Assembly: GCA_964628385.1 (NCBI GenBank)
Contig: CAZVOD010000003.1
Coordinates: 1-64,000 of the forward strand
Direction of reading: 5' to 3'
DNA from: JANQPA01 sp964628385
GTDB lineage: Bacteria > Bacteroidota > Bacteroidia > Chitinophagales > Saprospiraceae
Length of the DNA: 64,000 bases
Positions 42,824 to 51,559 of the stretch are shown one piece after another. Numbering within the stretch: the first letter of the stretch is position 1; every line of letters starts with the position of its first letter. The notes under the pieces were generated by a model, which worked only from the letters and a program-made list of their open reading frames with translations, did not search any database and was not told the origin of the DNA. The translations under genes and the position numbers were made by a program.

Positions 42824-43057
42824 TTACTCAAACTTATTGCTCCTGTTACTTTCTGCTCTTTCTCGCTTATCAGGCTCACGCATTCCCTCTTTCAGTTCAC
42901 TTTCTATGGATGAACGGGCTGAGTTAAACTCTCTAATACCTTTACCGATACCTCTCATTAGTTCTGGAATTTTCTTTCCACCAAAAAGCAGCAGGATGGC
43001 AAAGACGATCACAAGCATCTCAGGGCCCAGAAAGTTAAATAATAATAAAGTTTTCAT
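42824..43057 (-). CDS. tatA: Twin-arginine translocase TatA/E-type subunit
   Basis: This 77-aa protein has one N-terminal membrane helix (FLGPEMLVIVFAILLLFGG), the FGxKKIPEL hinge-like motif, and an amphipathic helix plus charged tail. TatA forms the pore that exports folded proteins with TatBC. A single TatA-type gene with no TatC nearby is usual. Confidence 0.92.
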   Translation of the reverse strand: MKTLLLFNFLGPEMLVIVFAILLLFGGKKIPELMRGIGKGIREFNSARSSIESELKEGMREPDKRERAESNRSNKFE

Positions 43058-43162
43058 ATCTGTCTGATTTTAAAATAACGTAAATTTCTATTGTTCTTTA
43101 AGATACTATAAAGGTCTGAAGGTTTAATTGTTTTTGCAAATAAATCACTGCTAACCATTCCA

Positions 43163-44122
43163 TTACCTGACTTTTTTTAGACCAATCTCCATCAATCGTT
43201 CCTCCAGGTATTCTATAGCAGTTATGGGCTTGTAGGCCAGAGGCTGCTCTTCGGTCACACAGCTACTAAGACAGGTTAGGTCCATTTCTTTTACGGGATG
43301 CAAAAAGAAAGGCATAGATAACCGCGCCTGATGCCACTCCGCTTTTGGAGGGTTGACTACTCGGTGAGTAGTAGATTTGAGGTAGTTATTGGTCAACCTT
43401 TGCAGCATATCCCCCACATTAATAACGATCTCATCATTTCCGGGGCTGATATCCAGCCATCGACCTGTTTTATCGAGTACTTGTAAGCCACCTGCTGAAG
43501 CGCCTACCAGCAACGTGATCAGGTTGATGTCCTCGTGTTGTTCAGCCCTTATGGCTGAGGCTGGCTCCCGAGTAATCGGTGGATAGTGGATAGCTCTTAA
43601 AATGCTATTTCCACTATTGATTTTAGCATCAAAATAATATTCTTCCAGTTTTAGATATAACGCTATGGCCTGTAATAAAGATTTACCGGTGGCCTCAAAG
43701 GCTCTGAATAGCTTCATGGCAACAGGCAGTAAATCAGGAACATCCGCTACCGCTACATTTTTGTCATAATCAAAATGGGCATTTAACTCCTTAGGAACTT
43801 CCTGACCGATCTGAAAAAACTCTTTAAGATCTGCTATTTCAGATTGCCTGGCATGCTCAACGCCAAATGCCGTATACCCCAGCTGGCTTCTCTCAGCAGG
43901 ATGGCGATATTGCTCTTTTACCGACTCAGGCAAGGAAAAAAAAACTTTACAATTTTTATAGAAATGTTCTATCAGGGAGGTTGGAATGCCATGATTAGCA
44001 ACGGTAACGAATCCTATTTTATGAAAAGCGTTACCCAGATCATTTACAAAAGATTCCTTTTCTTGCTGGCTGCCCTGCGTAAACTGATCCAGATTGACTA
44101 CCGGAATATTTCTTTCCACCAT
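43163..44122 (-). CDS. Isopenicillin N synthase-family Fe(II)/2-oxoglutarate oxygenase
   Basis: This 319-aa non-heme oxygenase shows the N-terminal DIOX_N region (VERNIPVVNLDQF, IGFVTVANHGIP, PESVKEQYRHP) and a C-terminal jelly roll with the metal ligands in AEQHEDINLITLL (HxD) and later TTHRVVNPPKAEW (His), plus the RLSMPFFLHP segment containing the 2-oxoglutarate Arg. The native substrate cannot be told; flavonoid-hydroxylase-like and amino-acid-modifying members exist. The ATG at 44122 is chosen over 44149 because the family starts near here. Confidence 0.85.
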   Translation of the reverse strand: MVERNIPVVNLDQFTQGSQQEKESFVNDLGNAFHKIGFVTVANHGIPTSLIEHFYKNCKVFFSLPESVKEQYRHPAERSQLGYTAFGVEHARQSEIADLKEFFQIGQEVPKELNAHFDYDKNVAVADVPDLLPVAMKLFRAFEATGKSLLQAIALYLKLEEYYFDAKINSGNSILRAIHYPPITREPASAIRAEQHEDINLITLLVGASAGGLQVLDKTGRWLDISPGNDEIVINVGDMLQRLTNNYLKSTTHRVVNPPKAEWHQARLSMPFFLHPVKEMDLTCLSSCVTEEQPLAYKPITAIEYLEERLMEIGLKKVR

Positions 44123-44151
44123 ATGATTAGCTCTGATTATTAATTTCAAAA

Positions 44152-44159
44152 CAAATATA
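44152..44159 (-). promoter_or_regulatory. -7 box candidate for the Fe(II) oxygenase gene
   Basis: TATATTTG in minus orientation, 30 bp upstream of the ATG at 44122, matches TAnnTTTG. No TTTG is at the expected distance upstream. Confidence 0.4.
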
Positions 44160-44176
44160 GAGACAAAATACTTTAA

Positions 44177-45235
44177 CTAGCGTCTCGGTGGTTTGTATTT
44201 TGACATAGTCAGGATTTTTTGGCCATCTCTTACCTGAATGAGCTCTGTGAGACTCATCCCGGGATTCTTTCGCATAAAAGCCTGTATGATTTTATACCCC
44301 ATCCAATTGGCGGTGCGCCCTGGAGCCTCTTTGGGCATTCCCGGAGCATTAGGGCTGTAATTCACGTATTTTCTTATCTTATCAGCATCAGTGGAGTAGA
44401 TCAAATCTTCTGATATAAAAAAGGCCCACATGTCTGTTTCATTATTCTCCAACCAGGATAGTTGTTTTTGAGAAAATTCAAATACGGCAGTATCTGGCAA
44501 ATGAGGCATTAACTGGTCCATAATATACATTTCTTTACCATTGTGGATCATTTGCTCCAGCAGGTTTTCACCGCGCGAATAGCCTAGTTTATCTTCTACC
44601 CAAACTTTCATAGTTTTAGGTACTACGTGATCTTTATTAAAACTACGGGTCAAGTATGCCGAAAAGTTAGGATTCGTAGAGTTTAGGCTTTGATAGGGGT
44701 AATCACTACCCAGAAAAAAATCAAGCCCTATAGCTAGTGAATGCTGCCCATAAATGAACAAACCGATGGAATACTCAGAAATAAAAGTAGTAATATCCGG
44801 AACACTATCGTTGGGGAAATAATATTTGAGATATTGAAAGGTCTTGTGAAAGTCAGCTTTGATGGTAGTCATATCGTCAAATTCTTCAGAACAGGTTTCG
44901 TAGAGTTGTCGGAGTGAAGGAAAGGTGACAAACCCCCGGAGGTATTCTGTTTTACTTTGGCCCTGAAGTACTCTTGGGTCATTAACGCCTAATACTTCCC
45001 CGAAAAAAAGAGGAGCGAAGAACGGATATTTTTGTTGAATAGCGCTGAGCTCGGCGGCAATAGTATTGGTATCGGCAGTGAAAAGATCTTGTTCGAAGCG
45101 CCGGATATTTACATCGACGTTAATGTCGGAAACATCGGGCAGCAGTATTTCGTTATCGTTCTGGCATTGCCAAAAGATAGTAGCCATCAGAAAAAGAATT
45201 AGTAGTCTTTTTGTCCATCTGAATTGATCAAACAT
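44177..45235 (-). CDS. gldB: Gliding motility lipoprotein GldB
   Basis: This 352-aa lipoprotein is required for gliding and T9SS function in Flavobacterium. The start has a lipoprotein signal with Cys about residue 24 (FWQCQND). Typical GldB wording follows: VNIRRFEQDLFTAD, YPFFAPLFFGEVLG, and the hydrophobic GLFIYGQHSLAIGLDFFLG near the middle, with EAPGRTANWMGYKIIQAFM near the end. Homologues are membrane-linked partners of the gliding motor. It is divergent from the PorT-like barrel gene, with about 97 bp between. Confidence 0.88.
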   Translation of the reverse strand: MFDQFRWTKRLLILFLMATIFWQCQNDNEILLPDVSDINVDVNIRRFEQDLFTADTNTIAAELSAIQQKYPFFAPLFFGEVLGVNDPRVLQGQSKTEYLRGFVTFPSLRQLYETCSEEFDDMTTIKADFHKTFQYLKYYFPNDSVPDITTFISEYSIGLFIYGQHSLAIGLDFFLGSDYPYQSLNSTNPNFSAYLTRSFNKDHVVPKTMKVWVEDKLGYSRGENLLEQMIHNGKEMYIMDQLMPHLPDTAVFEFSQKQLSWLENNETDMWAFFISEDLIYSTDADKIRKYVNYSPNAPGMPKEAPGRTANWMGYKIIQAFMRKNPGMSLTELIQVRDGQKILTMSKYKPPRR

Positions 45236-45332
45236 TACTTTTCTTTTAGTTAAACAGTATTTTTACCCTTAAAATAAGCTCGCTGACAGTATTGCTGAAC
45301 AGCTTGTTAATACACACAAAAAACTAATTAAA

Positions 45333-46076
45333 ATGAAAAAAATTGCATTATTACTGTTTTTTGGACTTTGCATGCAAATGGTCCATGCGCAGCTCAACGA
45401 TGTACGCTTTGGGCTTCAAGTCAGCCCGTCTTTTGCCTGGATGACTGCCAATAACAACCGAGTAAATTCCAGCGGTACTAACCTGGGATTAAAGCTGGGA
45501 ATGCTCGGGGAGTTCTACTTTCGTCCCAATTATGCCTTTTCTACCGGTATAGGTTTTTCTTTCAACTACGGTGGTACTTTACAGCACGAGTGGGCTGGCT
45601 TTTACTGGGAAGATTCGTACCGGGAGCTCACTACCGACACAACAGCTTTGCCACAACAGACCAAGCTAAAATACAATATTCAATTTCTTGAGATCCCCCT
45701 GGGGTTGAAGCTTATTTCAAATGAATTTGGCTCAGCCGGCAATATCAGGTACTTTGTAGAACCCGCTATCACCCTCGGCATCAAAACGCAGGCTAAAGGA
45801 GAAATCATCGGCGTTGGGGTGGGCGACGGCTTTGACGATATTAACATCAGAAGAGAAGTTAACCCTATCAACTTGGCCTGGGGGTTGACAGCAGGTATGG
45901 AATATGGACTTGGCGGAACTACTGCGCTAGTTGCCGGTATTGGTTTTCAGGTTGGCTTTGCTGATGTTACCCGCGATGGAGATACAGAAATTAACCCTAA
46001 TACAAATAATACCTCAGAAGAAGAATCATCGGGCCGATCTCATGCTATTACTATCAGATTAGGTGTAATGTTTTAA
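45333..46076 (+). CDS. PorT-like outer-membrane beta-barrel
   Basis: This 247-aa barrel protein has a signal peptide (MKKIALLLFFGLCMQMVHAQ) and eight or so amphipathic strands (FGLQVSPSFAWMTANNN, YAFSTGIGFSFNYGGTLQ, IQFLEIPLGLKL, AWGLTAGMEYGLG, ending RLGVMF). PorT proteins are T9SS accessory barrels, and small PorT-type barrels are common in this phylum, so it is called PorT-like only. A Ser/Asn/Glu-rich loop (NPNTNNTSEEESSGRS) sits before the last strand. It is divergent from gldB. Confidence 0.78.
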   Translation: MKKIALLLFFGLCMQMVHAQLNDVRFGLQVSPSFAWMTANNNRVNSSGTNLGLKLGMLGEFYFRPNYAFSTGIGFSFNYGGTLQHEWAGFYWEDSYRELTTDTTALPQQTKLKYNIQFLEIPLGLKLISNEFGSAGNIRYFVEPAITLGIKTQAKGEIIGVGVGDGFDDINIRREVNPINLAWGLTAGMEYGLGGTTALVAGIGFQVGFADVTRDGDTEINPNTNNTSEEESSGRSHAITIRLGVMF

Positions 46077-46095
46077 GGCCTTGCCTGCCTGTGTC

Positions 46096-46157
46096 CGGAT
46101 TGCAGCGCATACCGAAAGAAAGCACAACATAGGACTTGTTTTGCGAGCTGCAATCCG
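46096..46157. repeat. Inverted repeat between porT-like gene and nadC
   Basis: Arms CGGATTGCAGC (46096-46106) and GCTGCAATCCG (46147-46157) are perfect 11-bp complements with a 40-nt loop. It stands 20 bp after the porT-like gene and before the nadC promoter. A terminator without U-tract or a decayed inverted-repeat element would look like this. Confidence 0.45.
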
Positions 46158-46195
46158 AACTGGTGGTGTAGGTATAGGAAGTTTTAATTTTACGG

Positions 46196-46226
46196 TTTGA
46201 GATAACTGAGCATTGTTGTAGTTTTG
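46196..46226 (+). promoter_or_regulatory. Promoter of nadC (Bacteroidota type)
   Basis: TTTG (46196-46199) and TAGTTTTG (46219-46226) are separated by 19 nt, a full match to the TTTG-N19-TAnnTTTG pattern. It lies 28-58 bp upstream of the nadC ATG. Strongest promoter match in the window. Confidence 0.7.
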
Positions 46227-46253
46227 TGCCGCTACTTATAAAAAGCTGAAAAT

Positions 46254-47114
46254 ATGACTATTACCGTTGAGGAAAAAAATGCGATAGATCAGTTCATTGA
46301 TCAGGCACTACAGGAAGATGTGGGCAGTGGTGACCACACCTCTATGGCCTGTATTGACTCCGATTCCAGAAGTAAAGCCAAACTTCTGGTTAAAGACCCT
46401 GGCGTTATGGCTGGTATGGAAGTGGCCAGAATGATTTTTAATAAAGTTGACGGCAGTAATACATTCGCTCAGCATATCAAGGATGGTCAGGCCATAAGCC
46501 ATGGAGACATTGGTTTTGAGATTGAGTGTAACACCAGAGCCCTATTGAAGGCAGAACGTCTGGTGCTTAACATCATGCAACGGATGGTCGGTATAGCCAC
46601 GCTGAGCAACCGCTTTAAATTTGAGGTAGAAGATTTACCAGTTACTATTCTTGATACCAGAAAGACTACTCCACTCAACAGGATTCTTGAAAAGTGGGCT
46701 GTTAAGCAGGGGGGGTGTAGTAACTATCGCTTTGGTTTATTTGACTGGTTTATGATAAAAGACAATCACGTTGACGCTTGCGGAAGCATAAAAGAAGCAA
46801 TTAACAGAGTACATCAATATAAACAAGACCATGGTCTTAACCTGGGGATCACGGTAGAAGTTAGAAATCTTATCGAACTCATTGGAGTGCTGGAAGTGGG
46901 GGGAATCAACCAGATTATGCTTGATAACTTTGATATTCCGCTGCTCAAAGAAGCAGTGGCTATTGTAAAAGGACAATACAAAACAGAAGCGTCCGGAGGG
47001 GTAAACATTCACAACATCAGAAACATTGCCAAAACAGGCGTTGATTTTATCTCTGTTGGAGCGCTTACCCACTCGGCCACCAGCCTGGATCTGAGTTTAA
47101 AGGTGCATCGCTAA
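46254..47114 (+). CDS. nadC: Nicotinate-nucleotide pyrophosphorylase (carboxylating)
   Basis: This 286-aa enzyme of de novo NAD synthesis converts quinolinate and PRPP to nicotinate mononucleotide. Landmarks: LQEDVGSGDHTS at the start, ALLKAERLVLNIMQRMVGIAT, ILDTRKTTPLNR, GGCSNYRFGLFDWFMIKDNHVDACG, and EASGGVNIHNIRNIAKTGVDFISVGALTHS. Length is normal. The nearest neighbours (barrel gene, tiny membrane gene) are unrelated to NAD. Confidence 0.96.
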   Translation: MTITVEEKNAIDQFIDQALQEDVGSGDHTSMACIDSDSRSKAKLLVKDPGVMAGMEVARMIFNKVDGSNTFAQHIKDGQAISHGDIGFEIECNTRALLKAERLVLNIMQRMVGIATLSNRFKFEVEDLPVTILDTRKTTPLNRILEKWAVKQGGCSNYRFGLFDWFMIKDNHVDACGSIKEAINRVHQYKQDHGLNLGITVEVRNLIELIGVLEVGGINQIMLDNFDIPLLKEAVAIVKGQYKTEASGGVNIHNIRNIAKTGVDFISVGALTHSATSLDLSLKVHR

Positions 47115-47200
47115 TGCTTTTTTCTGTAAATGTTTCAAGGATAATCCTGTTTGATTTCTCTGGGTAGCCATCCTGCTTTTAGGAAGCTGCTACCTGTGAA

Positions 47201-47308
47201 TTAAGTTGTGATTGGATATCCCTGGACAACTAAGCTCAAAAGGGTTACCAGCGAAAAAAGTATTAACCAGAACCGCAGGTCTTTGTAGAATACATTGCCC
47301 TTATCCAT
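47201..47308 (-). CDS. Possible 35-aa membrane microprotein
   Basis: The frame gives MDKGNVFYKDLRFWLILFS followed by a hydrophobic helix and VVQGYPITT. The pattern FYKD-x2-FW then one membrane helix resembles small single-pass proteins I recall from other Bacteroidota genomes. It starts at 47308. A longer in-frame reading from 47461 begins with non-conserved-looking sequence and is not preferred. Function unknown. Confidence 0.45.
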   Translation of the reverse strand: MDKGNVFYKDLRFWLILFSLVTLLSLVVQGYPITT

Positions 47309-47623
47309 AATTAATAAGTAAAATAATTGTGATTGATTGACCGGGTTCAGGACCATACCGTCCGTATGGATTGAACCATTTGCTTCCTTAAATGGTGGAG
47401 AGATGTAGTTATTTGGTTGTGGGAGCCCGTTGCACTGTTCTTCTTCCAAAAAAGATGCCAACAGTTTTTTTTATAATATATCAAGCTGGATTTGTAGCTG
47501 ATCGCGATCACCGTCAGAAGCATTTTGGAAGCGCGATTATGTCTCGCTAGGTATGCTCGCTGGTTGAATAGGCTATTTTTTCACAATAATTCCCGTGGTT
47601 GGATAGCGTGCGAAAAGTGAAAT
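47309..47623. other. Intergenic region before pyrD 3' end
   Basis: About 315 bp with no convincing gene. It contains a perfect 12-bp palindrome TGATCGCGATCA (47499-47510), a size expected by chance several times in 64 kb. Nothing else stands out. Confidence 0.5.
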
Positions 47624-48661
47624 TCATTTTTTTAAAATAGCCTTGTTAATTTGTTTTACCAAGCTTGGCCCCTCGTACACCATCCCGGAGTAAATCTGAA
47701 CTAGTTGGGCACCAGCCTCTAGCTTTTCCAGGGCATCTTCAGCCGAAGCAATTCCACCGACGCCAATGATCGGAATGTGCCCTTCAGATTTCTGATGAAT
47801 ATACCGGATTACTTCTGTAGCCCGTTCTTTGAGTGGCCGCCCGCTAAGGCCTCCGTTACCAATATTTTCTACCGCAGCAGTGGGCGTATGAAGCCCTTGC
47901 CGGGATATGGTGGTATTAGTGGCTATGATTCCATCAATCTGAGTGATTTTGACGATATCAATAATATCATCTAACTGATCATTATTTAAGTCCGGAGCTA
48001 TTTTAAGGAGTATTGGCCTGGGTGCTCCCTTTTGCTGATTGAGCTTTTGTAGATGGGTAAGAATAGCCGTTAGCGGTCCCTTTTCTTGTAGTGACCTTAG
48101 CCCGGGCGTATTCGGCGAACTCACATTAACTACAAAGTAATCCACATAAGGAAAAAGCTGCTCAAAACAAATAGCATAATCGTTGACAGCTTCTTCATTG
48201 GGCGTTATTTTATTTTTACCAATATTACCTCCAATAATGAAATCTCTATCCTTTTGGTATTTCTTCAAAGCCTGCATAACGGCCTCTATCCCGTCATTAT
48301 TGAACCCCATTCTGTTGATGAGCGCTTCGTCTTTTGGCAAACGAAAAAGTCTTGGCTGGGGGTTCCCGGCCTGAGGCTTAGGCGTAACCGTACCGATTTC
48401 GATAAAACCAAAACCCAGGGTGGACATAGAGTCGATATGTTCCCCATTTTTGTCGAAGCCAGCTGCCAGGCCGACGGGGTTAGGAAAAGTAAGGCCGAAT
48501 ATATTTTTTTCCAGTTTTTCATGCTTGACGGTATACCTCTTTTTAAGCAGCAGCTTCATCAAGGGAATGCGAAGCGCAAACTTGAAGAGGGAAAGCGTAA
48601 AATGATGAGCTCGTTCAGGAGGTATTGCAAAAAAGAAAGGTTTCAAAAGAACTTTGTACAC
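47624..48661 (-). CDS. pyrD: Quinone-dependent dihydroorotate dehydrogenase (class 2)
   Basis: This 345-aa inner-membrane-associated flavoprotein oxidises dihydroorotate to orotate in pyrimidine synthesis. It has the N-terminal helical membrane extension (FFFAIPPERAHHFTLSLFKFALR), then GLTFPNPVGLAAGFDKNG, IEIGTVTPKPQ, NRMGFNNDG, VNVSSPNTPGLR and IIGVGGI. Length and class-2 features are typical. Confidence 0.96.
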   Translation of the reverse strand: MYKVLLKPFFFAIPPERAHHFTLSLFKFALRIPLMKLLLKKRYTVKHEKLEKNIFGLTFPNPVGLAAGFDKNGEHIDSMSTLGFGFIEIGTVTPKPQAGNPQPRLFRLPKDEALINRMGFNNDGIEAVMQALKKYQKDRDFIIGGNIGKNKITPNEEAVNDYAICFEQLFPYVDYFVVNVSSPNTPGLRSLQEKGPLTAILTHLQKLNQQKGAPRPILLKIAPDLNNDQLDDIIDIVKITQIDGIIATNTTISRQGLHTPTAAVENIGNGGLSGRPLKERATEVIRYIHQKSEGHIPIIGVGGIASAEDALEKLEAGAQLVQIYSGMVYEGPSLVKQINKAILKK

Positions 48662-48682
48662 AGTATCAAAATTTGACGTGGC

Positions 48683-48718
48683 AAAAAAAGGGCCGGATAG
48701 TCAAGTGACTGTCCAGCC
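48683..48718 (-). terminator. Terminator of the response-regulator gene
   Basis: On the minus strand a stem (GGCTGGACAGTCA with TGACTATCCGGCC) is followed by CTTTTTTTG. It ends the response-regulator transcript about 25 bp past its stop codon, before pyrD. Confidence 0.85.
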
Positions 48719-48742
48719 TTAATCATAATCCCAAAAACTATT

Positions 48743-49462
48743 TTATGCTTCTTCTTCTGCTTTTACGAGTAGCTGAAAACCATTACCATGGATATTAACA
48801 ATCTCTATGTTCTCGTCTAGCCTAAGGTATTTCCTTAACTTCGTCACAAAAACATCCATACTTCTCGCTGTAAAATAATTATCCTCACCCCAAATCTTTT
48901 TAAGGGCTTCTGATCTTGGTAATATATCATTGAGATACATGGCGAACATTCTCAGCAACTGTGCTTCCTTTGGAGAAAGCTTAATTTTTTTAACTTGACC
49001 TTCAGGCTCAAAAGTAAGAATTCTTAGTGGAAAATTAAAATGATATTTGCCAATTATGAATTCTTTTACTTCTTCTTTTGGATTTGCCTTTTGAGTACTT
49101 CGTTTTAAGATAGCCTGAATACGTAATAAAAGCTCTTCGGAGTTGAAAGGTTTGGAGATATAATCATCAGCACCTATTTTAAAACCCTTGAGTACATCAT
49201 CTTTCATGGTCTTGGCAGTCAAAAAGATAATAGGCATTTCAGCATCTTTATCTCTAATTTCCTTTGCCAGAGTAAATCCGTCTTTTTTAGGCATCATCAC
49301 ATCAAAAATACAAAGATCAAACTGCCCTTTGTTGTAGCTTTCGAGCCCTTCCAGGCCATCTTTTGCCAAGGTGACATCATATTCATGCATTTCAAGGTAG
49401 GACCTTAAAACATCACCGAAATTTTGGTCATCCTCCACTAATAAAATTTTATGCTTTGACAT
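48743..49462 (-). CDS. OmpR-family response regulator (RprY-like)
   Basis: This 239-aa response regulator has a receiver domain (1-120: KILLVEDDQNFGDVLRSYLEMHEYDV; phospho-Asp in LCIFDVMMPKKDG at about residue 53; Lys in SKPFNSEELL) and a winged-helix DNA-binding domain (about 145-235: PEGQVKKIKLSPKEAQLLRMF, DVFVTKLRKYL). Start 49462 (MSKHKILLVEDD) is preferred to 49495. It pairs with the histidine kinase upstream on the same strand and resembles RprY of Bacteroides. The 182-bp gap to the kinase shows no other gene. Confidence 0.9.
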   Translation of the reverse strand: MSKHKILLVEDDQNFGDVLRSYLEMHEYDVTLAKDGLEGLESYNKGQFDLCIFDVMMPKKDGFTLAKEIRDKDAEMPIIFLTAKTMKDDVLKGFKIGADDYISKPFNSEELLLRIQAILKRSTQKANPKEEVKEFIIGKYHFNFPLRILTFEPEGQVKKIKLSPKEAQLLRMFAMYLNDILPRSEALKKIWGEDNYFTARSMDVFVTKLRKYLRLDENIEIVNIHGNGFQLLVKAEEEA

Positions 49463-49644
49463 AACATAGATTTTTCCGGCCCACAGAAAGAGCATATCAA
49501 ATTTTGGCTTTTTGAGTCACAAAGCGAGCTTTGGGGTCGAGAGCTGTTGCCTCGGGCTCAAAAAATAGCTTTCAATCTCTTGGTCTGTAGCGCTCGTTAT
49601 TAATAGTTTGGGATTGTATAAACAAACCCTATTAATGCTTCAAA

Positions 49645-51165
49645 TTAATCATTATTGACCCGGTAAGGAAATGTCAATTTAAAACTACTTCCTTTACCCA
49701 GTTCACTCTTTACGTCTATCTGGCCTTTATGGGCCGTTATCATAGCTTTTACATAACTCAAACCCAGGCCGAAGCCTTTTACATCATGCAAATCACCAGT
49801 GTGTACCCTGTAAAACTTATCAAATATCTGCTTTCTGACTTCTTTAGTTATTCCAATACCACTATCTTTTATTGTTACTTCAACGCCGTTTGATACGTTC
49901 TTGGTATGCACCGATATATCAGGTGCCTCAGGAGAGTACTTATTGGCATTGTCCAGCAAATTATTAATCATATTAGAAATATGAGTCAAATCTCCTTCCA
50001 CCATCGGGTTAGTAGCCTGGAGCTCCGTCCTGATCTTTCCCGCTCTTTTCTCTACCTGTAAACTCATATTTTCTACTGCTCTCCTAATGACATCGTGTAA
50101 ATTGACATCCGTCAACTTTAAGGAAAAGTCCCTTTTATCGATTTGCGCCATTTGAAGTACTTTTTCAACCTGGCTGTTCATCCTTTTGTTCTCCTGCCTG
50201 ATAATATTTGCAAAGCGCTGGACTTGGTCAGCCTTACCCGCCAGCATAGGGCTGGAAATAGAATCAGCAGCCAAAGAAATAGTAGCTATCGGCGTCTTGA
50301 ACTCATGCGTCATATTGTTGATAAAGTCCGTTTTCATTTCAGATAATTTCTTTTGCCGGAAAATAACATTTACAGAATATCCGAAGCAAAATAACACAAT
50401 AGCTGCCAGCAATAAAGACCCCAAAAGGTTAGGTAACAAAGACTGCCATACAAAGCTTACCCTATCCGGAAACTGAATCATCAGCCAGCCCGGCGATGGC
50501 ATCTCATCGGGAAAAAGTGCCACCCGATACCTCGGGTTAAATAGCGTTTTGTGACCTGCCAAAACGATATTAGGCTGGTTTTCTTCTACTGCATAGTGGC
50601 CGTTAATGATAACGAAGCTCTTTTTTTTCCTGGATAATACGCCGTAATTGTAGTCAATATCAATACCTCTGTTTTTGAGCTCCTGGTCCAGAACCATCTG
50701 AAGATGATTCAGCTTGATCCGTTCAGTAAGTGGACGGTCACTAAAATTCTGATTGTAAGACCGTATGATCCTGCTATACGAACTGCCCTTTTCCTGACCA
50801 CACATTGGACATACATCACCGGCCAGGTGGTTGCCTAGCAGGCCATCCATACTCTTGTGACCAGATACACTAGGCATAGACATTTTATTGATTCCAAGAT
50901 CAAGAGAGAGGTAAGAATCATTAGAAGAATACTGCCTTCTCAGGAAAGTACGCGAAAAACCATTGGAGGTAAACCGAGAAATTTCTTTTGTTTCTTCCTG
51001 CTCAATTCTGGCGGTCACCACATTGAGCGCGTCGTATAAATTCTTTTCAAAACGTTGCTCATTTACTTTGGCAGCAGCACGAATCAAGTCAATTTGTAAT
51101 CCCACTATTCCGATAACAGCAAGGCTCATTAAGCCAATTATTCCCCAGATTACTTTTTTATTCAT
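49645..51165 (-). CDS. Sensor histidine kinase (RprX-like) with periplasmic CxxC
   Basis: This 506-aa inner-membrane kinase: first membrane helix at about 5-28, periplasmic sensor at about 29-235, second helix at about 237-258, then HisKA (phospho-His in NNMTHEFKTPIATI, about residue 288) and HATPase_c (N-box NNLLDNANKYSP about 403; DSGIGITKEV; GFGLGLSYVK). The periplasmic part contains GNHLAGDVCPMCGQEKG with Cys at 119 and 122, a CxxC that could be a disulfide switch or metal site. It pairs with the OmpR-type regulator downstream. Resembles RprX of Bacteroides. Confidence 0.9.
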   Translation of the reverse strand: MNKKVIWGIIGLMSLAVIGIVGLQIDLIRAAAKVNEQRFEKNLYDALNVVTARIEQEETKEISRFTSNGFSRTFLRRQYSSNDSYLSLDLGINKMSMPSVSGHKSMDGLLGNHLAGDVCPMCGQEKGSSYSRIIRSYNQNFSDRPLTERIKLNHLQMVLDQELKNRGIDIDYNYGVLSRKKKSFVIINGHYAVEENQPNIVLAGHKTLFNPRYRVALFPDEMPSPGWLMIQFPDRVSFVWQSLLPNLLGSLLLAAIVLFCFGYSVNVIFRQKKLSEMKTDFINNMTHEFKTPIATISLAADSISSPMLAGKADQVQRFANIIRQENKRMNSQVEKVLQMAQIDKRDFSLKLTDVNLHDVIRRAVENMSLQVEKRAGKIRTELQATNPMVEGDLTHISNMINNLLDNANKYSPEAPDISVHTKNVSNGVEVTIKDSGIGITKEVRKQIFDKFYRVHTGDLHDVKGFGLGLSYVKAMITAHKGQIDVKSELGKGSSFKLTFPYRVNND

Positions 51166-51203
51166 CTATTTCTCTGATTGCAGTTAATTTTAACTATGCT
51201 CCA

Positions 51204-51211
51204 CAAATTTA
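51204..51211 (-). promoter_or_regulatory. -7 box candidate for the histidine kinase gene
   Basis: TAAATTTG in minus orientation, 38 bp upstream of the kinase ATG, matches TAnnTTTG. No TTTG partner is at the expected distance. Confidence 0.4.
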
Positions 51212-51300
51212 TGGTTTCACACAACGCTATATGGTATTTTAACAGACATTTAACTAGACATTGGAGTAATAATTACAGTACTTTCTAAGGTTTTATCAAT

Positions 51301-51465
51301 GAAGTTGTTTAAGAATGTAGGTTTATAGTTGAAGGCAAAGGCTTGTGCAGCAAGGCGAAGCGCTTTTTTCTTTGCGTAGCCAAAGCTACGGAAAGAAAAA
51401 AAGCTGAAGTATTTGGTGTACAATGTTTTGTCTGCAAACATGAAACGACATTTTTAAACAACTTC
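51301..51465. mobile_element. 165-bp MITE, copy 2
   Basis: Same 165-bp element as 35256-35420, 3 differences in 165 positions, same orientation. Terminal repeats GAAGTTGTTTAAGAATGT and its imperfect complement end at 51465. It is flanked by the 3-bp direct repeat AAT (51298-51300 and 51466-51468), different from the TAT of copy 1, so this is an independent insertion. The internal hairpin is at 51362-51404. It lies between sprA and the histidine kinase gene. Confidence 0.88.
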
Positions 51466-51500
51466 AATAGTTAAAATAAAAATATGTGGGAAATATCGGC

Positions 51501-51541
51501 AAAAAAATAGAGGAATAAGCGCTAGTGATACCGCTCATTCC
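51501..51541 (-). terminator. Terminator of sprA
   Basis: On the minus strand the stem GGAATGAGCG / CGCTTATTCC (51532-51541 and 51512-51521) is followed by a T-run (A's at 51501-51507). It lies about 20 bp past the sprA stop. Confidence 0.75.
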
Positions 51542-51559
51542 CCCATTTGATCAAAACAA

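Noticed and set aside
47499..47510. Perfect 12-bp palindrome TGATCGCGATCA
   Set aside because: About 16 perfect 12-bp palindromes are expected by chance in 64 kb, and no neighbouring signal supports a site.
51250..51441. Short minus-strand frame similar to the N-terminal extension seen upstream of the lipoprotein gene
   Set aside because: It is translated MITE sequence; the same peptide appears at 35396 only because the same element is there.
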